DNA of 64,000 nucleotides from Gigaspora margarita. Lineage: Eukaryota; Glomeromycota; Glomeromycetes; Diversisporales; Gigasporaceae. The translations under genes and the position numbers were made by a program. Location: positions 72,227 through 136,226 of the forward strand of contig WTPW01000504.1 of NCBI GenBank assembly GCA_009809945.1. The letters are read 5' to 3'. How positions within the stretch are numbered: position 1 is the first letter of the stretch; each line of letters begins with the position of its first letter. Below the pieces are notes generated by a model. The model had not been told where the DNA came from and did not search any database. It saw nothing but the letters and a program-made list of their open reading frames with translations. Of this stretch, positions 58,423 through 64,000 are shown one piece after another.

Positions 58423-59192
58423 NNNNNNNNNNNNNNNNNNNNNNNNNNNNNNNNNNNNNNNNNNNNNNNNNNNNNNNNNNNNNNNNNNNNNNNNNNNNNN
58501 NNNNNNNNNNNNNNNNNNNNNNNNNNNNNNNNNNNNNNNNNNNNNNNNNNNNNNNNNNNNNNNNNNNNNNNNNNNNNNNNNNNNNNNNNNNNNNNNNNNN
58601 NNNNNNNNNNNNNNNNNNNNNNNNNNNNNNNNNNNNNNNNNNNNNNNNNNNNNNNNNNNNNNNNNNNNNNNNNNNNNNNNNNNNNNNNNNNNNNNNNNNN
58701 NNNNNNNNNNNNNNNNNNNNNNNNNNNNNNNNNNNNNNNNNNNNNNNNNNNNNNNNNNNNNNNNNNNNNNNNNNNNNNNNNNNNNNNNNNNNNNNNNNNN
58801 NNNNNNNNNNNNNNNNNNNNNNNNNNNNNNNNNNNNNNNNNNNNNNNNNNNNNNNNNNNNNNNNNNNNNNNNNNNNNNNNNNNNNNNNNNNNNNNNNNNN
58901 NNNNNNNNNNNNNNNNNNNNNNNNNNNNNNNNNNNNNNNNNNNNNNNNNNNNNNNNNNNNNNNNNNNNNNNNNNNNNNNNNNNNNNNNNNNNNNNNNNNN
59001 NNNNNNNNNNNNNNNNNNNNNNNNNNNNNNNNNNNNNNNNNNNNNNNNNNNNNNNNNNNNNNNNNNNNNNNNNNNNNNNNNNNNNNNNNNNNNNNNNNNN
59101 NNNNNNNNNNNNNNNNNNNNNNNNNNNNNNNNNNNNNNNNNNNNNNNNNNNNNNNNNNNNNNNNNNNNNNNNNNNNNNNNNNNNNNNNNNNN
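58423..59192. other. Assembly gap, 770 N
   Basis: A block of undetermined bases between poly(T) and a (TA)n-rich stretch. Any reading frame across it is meaningless. Confidence 0.99.
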
Positions 59193-59360
59193 ATATATAA
59201 TATATAATATATAATATATATATATAAATATATAAATATATGAATATATATATAAAATATATAATATATAATAAATATATAAAATAAAATAAAATAATAA
59301 TATATAATATAATATAGTAATATATAATATAATATAATATAAATATATTATATATTACCG
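59193..59360 (+). repeat. TATA-rich microsatellite
   Basis: ATATAATATATAATATATA and AAAATAAAATAATAATATA words right after the gap. Confidence 0.9.
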
Positions 59361-60931
59361 TATTATGACGATGATCTGTATTATAATAGACAAACTATAA
59401 TATGTCTTGTACCAGTACGATCACATGAAATGTGTGAGGGATGGTTTGAATAATGTTTTTGGGCGTGGCCTATGCTGATTTTCGCAGAATCCTTTTTTAG
59501 TAGGAGTAATGATTTTCATTTATTCATTTCTGGAAGGAGTTAAACGTATACCGTAACTTCATAAGTAGATTATTCAATATGATGCAAATCTGACGTTACT
59601 GATTATAAAATTAATTAAAATTTGAAATCTATACCATCTAAATTTAGAGTTCGTCCGTTTAAATGGTTTAATTGGCTACCTGAGCATTACGACATTCTTG
59701 ATCTATAAATCGGGTATAGAGTGGCGTTGTAAATGTATAAAAGTATAATTCATTATTGCGTCATAAATTCGTAAGTCATCTTTGAATTGAGACGTTACAC
59801 CAGTATGACGACTTAATATGATATCCATTTACAGCTTTTTGCTCTGCAGCACTCATTTTTTTAAAATCGACATTCGATAATAAACCAACTCTAACTAAAT
59901 ACAATATGTTACTGAATAACGAGTAAGTCTTTTTTAAGCCTGTCAGAGTAGTGAATTAATTTTTGGTGAGACAAGTTCATTTCACAGACAATTATTTCAC
60001 CGGTAAAACGAAGTGTCGAAGAAATGATTGTCGGTGAAATGCCACGTATCCATAAAATTTATATACAGTAAACATGTTAATTTAGGCTCATGAATTGTAA
60101 TTTATTATAAAGTGTGAATGGTCAGTTTAGGCAAAAATATCTATATAGAGTTTAGATACCCAACATGTTTGATATTTAATCTGTGATTGATGGGTTTTCT
60201 CCCGTGTTAATAGTCATGATCGAGCAAGTATAAATAAAACATGTTATAATTGAAGCACTCAAACTAATGGTTCGTCTTTGATTAATTTATTTTTATTTGT
60301 GCTAAATGAGCCAAACTCTTTGTTATAATAAGTGATACGGACAAATATTATTTTACATGAACATGCTTTTTGAACTTTGCCGAGTGATCGTACTGGTCCT
60401 GCGCCGCGTCACACGCTGCGCAGCTACCCTAATTCGAAAATTTTGCAACTTATATGAGTTATGTGTTGAACGTGTAACCAATTCTGATCAAATTGATATT
60501 CTATTCTCGCCAAAAAAAAAATTACACAATTTTGCAATAATAAATTGTATTTAATTACTAATTATCATATTTTTCATTCAAATTAATACCTATAAGATAT
60601 CCGTTTCATCAAATAAAGAATGTACGTATCTTTTGTAAATATTTTTCATTGCAAATTTATTATACCAGTACTTCAGAGCTATATTCGCTATTCTTATAGA
60701 TTTTAGATATCTAAAATTAGATATGCTCAATTATACTTTTTTTTATTTGGAATAAATTAGTTTTTTACAATTTTCTATTAGGATTAAAAAGATTTTTTAA
60801 TTTATTATATACTAAAATATATCAATTAATTATTTCAGTAATCAGTAAGTTATTTTTCAAATATATTCAGGATTAAGTTCAGAGTCATTTGGTTGAGTCA
60901 TTGTTTATGTACTTTTAGTTTTTTTTAAGAA
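59361..60931. other. No gene recognised; MITE relic at about 59965-60053
   Basis: CAAGTTCATTTCACAGACAA...GATTGTCGGTGAAATGCCAC is a short remnant of the CACTGACAA MITE family. A less AT-rich patch at 60385-60420 has no match I recognise. The Helitron 5' end should lie in this region but no clear TC terminus could be assigned. Confidence 0.5.
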
Positions 60932-63900
60932 ATGTCTGCTATTGAGACCAGAGGTGAAGCTAGAAAAAGAAAAGCTTGTGAACGAGCTAGATCAAACCAT
61001 CAAACAAAAAAATTTGAAACTTTGGAATATGATAGAAGACATAATTATGATCATACTTACAATAAAACACGGAAAATTGAACGAAAACAAAAAAGAACCC
61101 TTGATCGACTTACTAGAGACCATCAGGCTAAACACTTTGATGTACCTTTACGTGTTCTAGAAATGGATGAAAATTTTGATAAATTGTCAAAAGAACATTC
61201 AAATTGGCCACAATTAATTGAAGCAATTGTATCAAAAAATGCTTTATCTGAGTTTCATAATAAAGTTAGCTTAGATAATTTACAAGAAATGCCATGTGCT
61301 ATTTGCTCAAAATTATGCTGTAACAAAGATTTCAAAGAAGTTCAAGTAGATGAAATAAATTTATCATCAATTGCTGCACCACAACTACTTACTGATCCAT
61401 CTTTTGAAATTAATTTTCACTATGATCACCCTTATATTAGATCTTCTGGATTAAAAATTATTCTTAATTGTGATGGATTTATACCTGTTTACTCTGAATT
61501 TCAAAATAGTAATATTGATAACCCTTTTAACTTGTGAGTTTGTAAGACCTGCCTTGCTTTTTTACAAAAAAATAAAACACCACCACTTTCTTTAGCAAAT
61601 AATATGTGGATTGGTCCTACACCATTGTGTCTTCAAGACTTAACTATTCCTGAACAAATTTTAATTTCTCCTAGATATACATGTATGAATATTATTCAAT
61701 TAACAAATAAGAGACATACACATCACAAACTCAAAGGACATATTGTCACATTACCTCAAAATCTAGGTTCAATTGTTAAGGTTTTGCCATTACCTACTTA
61801 TCGTTTATGTGAATATATTAAAGTTATGTTTGTAGGACAAGGAAATCCTACTGATTATCATCTTAAGAAAGTGCTTCAAGTTCGAAAAAGCAAGATTACT
61901 ANTGCTCTCTGTTGGCTTTTTAAACATAATATATTATTTAAAAACTTCAAATTTGATAAAACAATTTTAGATACATTTCCTGAAGGAGAAATTCCTGATT
62001 CTTTACTTTTAACAACTACTCATGTTAATATTAATTCACAAGAATATGAACATTATACTGGATATGTTCAAGATCCATTTGATTGTAATGAATCAGATAG
62101 TGATAATGATGATAATTCAACTAGTAGAACAGCTGAGCTTAGATCTTCTGGCATTTTAAATACTGATAATGTTCCAGTAACAGAAAATGAACTTATACTG
62201 CTTGCTATTCAAAAACTTTTAAATAAATCAAATAAGTCTAATAATAGTCAATTATTTGATAATACTATAATTAATAATAATAATAATAAAAATAAATCAA
62301 ATAATTCAAATCCTCCATTAGTATATATACCTCATAGCTGTGAACCTCTAAATGAGTATAGAGATGATTTTCTCTTTCCTGCTGCTTTTCCTACACTTTT
62401 TTCTTATGGTGTTGGAGGTCATGAAGGCCGTATTCCACATGTATCTTTAAAGTAATATCTTAATCACCTTATGCGTCATTGTGACTCCAAATTCTGTCAA
62501 CATAGATCATTTATTTTTGTTGCTTTTGATATTTTACAATGACGTGAAGTGTCTTCTTAGTCTTATAGTTTGACTAAAAATATTAATTTTGAACAATCAG
62601 CTGAATTAATTGCAACTATTAACTCTGAAGATATAAAAGAAGCAATTGAACAAGAACAAAATAATGAACCTATAACAAACTCTGCAATTCTTGAACTACT
62701 TAGAAATATAAATGTTGCTGGCTCTAAATTAATGGCATCATATCAATCCCGTATTCATATGCGCAATAAAATATTTGCATTAATGATAAGAGATGGTATG
62801 CCATCTTTGTTTATTACTATTAATCTTGCTGATCTACATAGCCCTATAGTAATGATGTATGCAGGTAGTGAAATTGATATTAATACACTTTTGCCAGAAA
62901 ATTTTTAAAAAGCAACTGAGTGTGCTTGACTTGCACATCTTGATCCTTCAGCTGTTTCTAAGTATTTTGATATTGTTATTAAATTTATTTTAGATACAGT
63001 CATTGGATATAATAGAAAAAATGGTGGTGTGTTTGGTTTTATAAAAAATTATTATGGTGTTGTTGAGTATCAAGATCGAGGTACTCCTCACTGTCATATG
63101 CTCTTATGGCTTCATGGCTCACTAGACCCAATTCAAATTTGAGAAAAGCTTAAAAATAATAATGAATTTTTCCAACATTTATTATTATATATTAGTAATG
63201 TAGTTCGAGAAGATATTAATTATCTTACTAATAATGAAATTTTAACTGATAGTATGTTAGAAGCTGAATATAGAGCACCAAAGTCTATTAAAGAAAAATG
63301 AATGCATCCATCTTTTTTTCCTATTCCAGATTCTAGTTTGACTAATTTTGCTGAAAATTTTTGCTTGGATTTACTTGCGATAGCTAAGCATACTTTATTT
63401 CATCGTTGTAATAAGTCTTGCAAAAAATATAACCGAGGTTTAGTTTGTAACTGCAGATTTGATTTTCCAAAAGAATTGGTTAGTCCACCTGGTATAATTT
63501 TTCCAGAACAAGGTGTTATTGCAGTTCAACGCACTAATGCATATATTAATAACCATAACCCTTATATTACATCTGCATGTCGAGAAAACAATGATATTAA
63601 GTTTATTTTTGCTCAAAAATTAGCTCTAGCCTATATATATTATATTACAAATTATATTACTAAATCCAATATTAATATATCTAGTTCATTTTTAATATGT
63701 GCTATCACAATGGAAAATTTCTTAAAACAAGCATCTAATAATTTTTCATTAAATCTTGTGGATCTATCTCGAAAGCTAATTACAAAATGTCTTAATAAGA
63801 TAGCTAGTCAAACAGAACTTACTGGTTCACAGGTTTCAGCTTATTTGCTAGGAATTAATGATCACTATACTCCAAATAAATTTTCTCACATTTATCTCTA

Positions 63901-64000
63901 TTCAATTGAATACTATTTAACTAATGAATGGACAAAATATAATCATATTATTATTGAAAATGCACATCAAGATCTAAATAACCAAAATATTATAATAGAG
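60932..64000 (+). pseudogene. Helitron Rep/helicase protein, N-terminal part, eight in-frame stops, cut by the window edge
   Basis: Helitrons transpose by rolling-circle replication using a Rep nuclease fused to a PIF1-like helicase. One single frame runs from the ATG at 60932 to the right edge. The order is a basic Lys/Arg-rich N-terminus; a cysteine group (CAIC...CC); a DUF6570-like region (VCKTC...SLANNMWIGPTP...GHIVTLPQN, about 61538-61770); an Asn-rich linker (about 62220-62310); and the Helitron_like_N/Rep domain with the HUH motif TPHCHMLLWL (near 63085-63110), a Cys/His group before CRFDFPKE (about 63405-63475), and two tyrosines in YITNYITK (63641-63664). Stops: TGA 61535, TAA 62453, TGA 62540, TAG 62558, TAA 62906, TGA 62927, TGA 63140, TGA 63299. 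No frameshift was found. The helicase part lies outside the window. Confidence 0.9.

Noticed and set aside
58305..59207. 300-codon frame
   Set aside because: It consists almost entirely of the N gap.
60932..64000. Variant nuclear code with TGA as tryptophan
   Set aside because: At several sites the family has arginine rather than tryptophan, TAA and TAG stops also occur, and chitin-binding gene 1 ends with TGA. Mutation of CGA is simpler.

Overview
The window looks like a very AT-rich, transposon-dominated piece of a fungal nuclear genome. I favour an arbuscular mycorrhizal fungus (Glomeromycotina) with moderate confidence. The reasons are the style of the Ty3/gypsy polyprotein and of the Helitron (a DUF6570-like region followed by Helitron_like_N), the short spliceosomal introns, the 5'-TTAGGG-like motifs, and the near absence of ordinary genes. 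No ribosomal RNA, confident tRNA, operon or CRISPR is present.

Layout. Positions 1-7623 hold a decayed Ty3/gypsy retrotransposon on the minus strand. It contains integrase, RNase H, reverse transcriptase, an unusual cysteine-rich and acidic insert, protease and gag, and is cut by the left window edge; its inner LTR end and primer-binding site lie near 7600-7624. Positions 8000-47000 have almost no intact coding sequence. They are a patchwork of short inverted-repeat (MITE/foldback) elements, SINE-like elements, minisatellites and A/T-rich low-complexity DNA. One unrecognised, broken protein-coding relic is hidden at about 18780-19570 on the minus strand. Positions 47938-55670 are a tandem duplication of about 4 kb, and each unit carries a two-exon gene for an 89-residue secreted protein with one six-cysteine chitin-binding (CBM14/peritrophin-A type) domain. 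Two gene-less copies of the same 3' flank occur at about 35.7-38.2 kb and 47.16-47.57 kb. After a 770-base gap (58423-59192), a Helitron Rep/helicase pseudogene starts at 60932 and runs off the right edge in one frame with eight stop codons.

Biological reading. The only genes likely to be functional are the two chitin-binding paralogues. Between them almost every codon difference changes the amino acid, while all six cysteines, the intron and the flanks are kept. That pattern is expected of fast-evolving secreted effectors in a repeat-rich compartment. The surrounding MITEs are informative: target-site duplications of 5, 8, 9, TA and TTAA types can be read directly, several insertions can be checked against empty sites in paralogous copies inside the window, and many elements carry a telomere-like (TTAGGG/CCCTAA) core between their inverted arms. 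Stops in both large transposons are mostly TGA and often fall where the families have arginine, which suggests decay by C-to-T change at methylated CpG.
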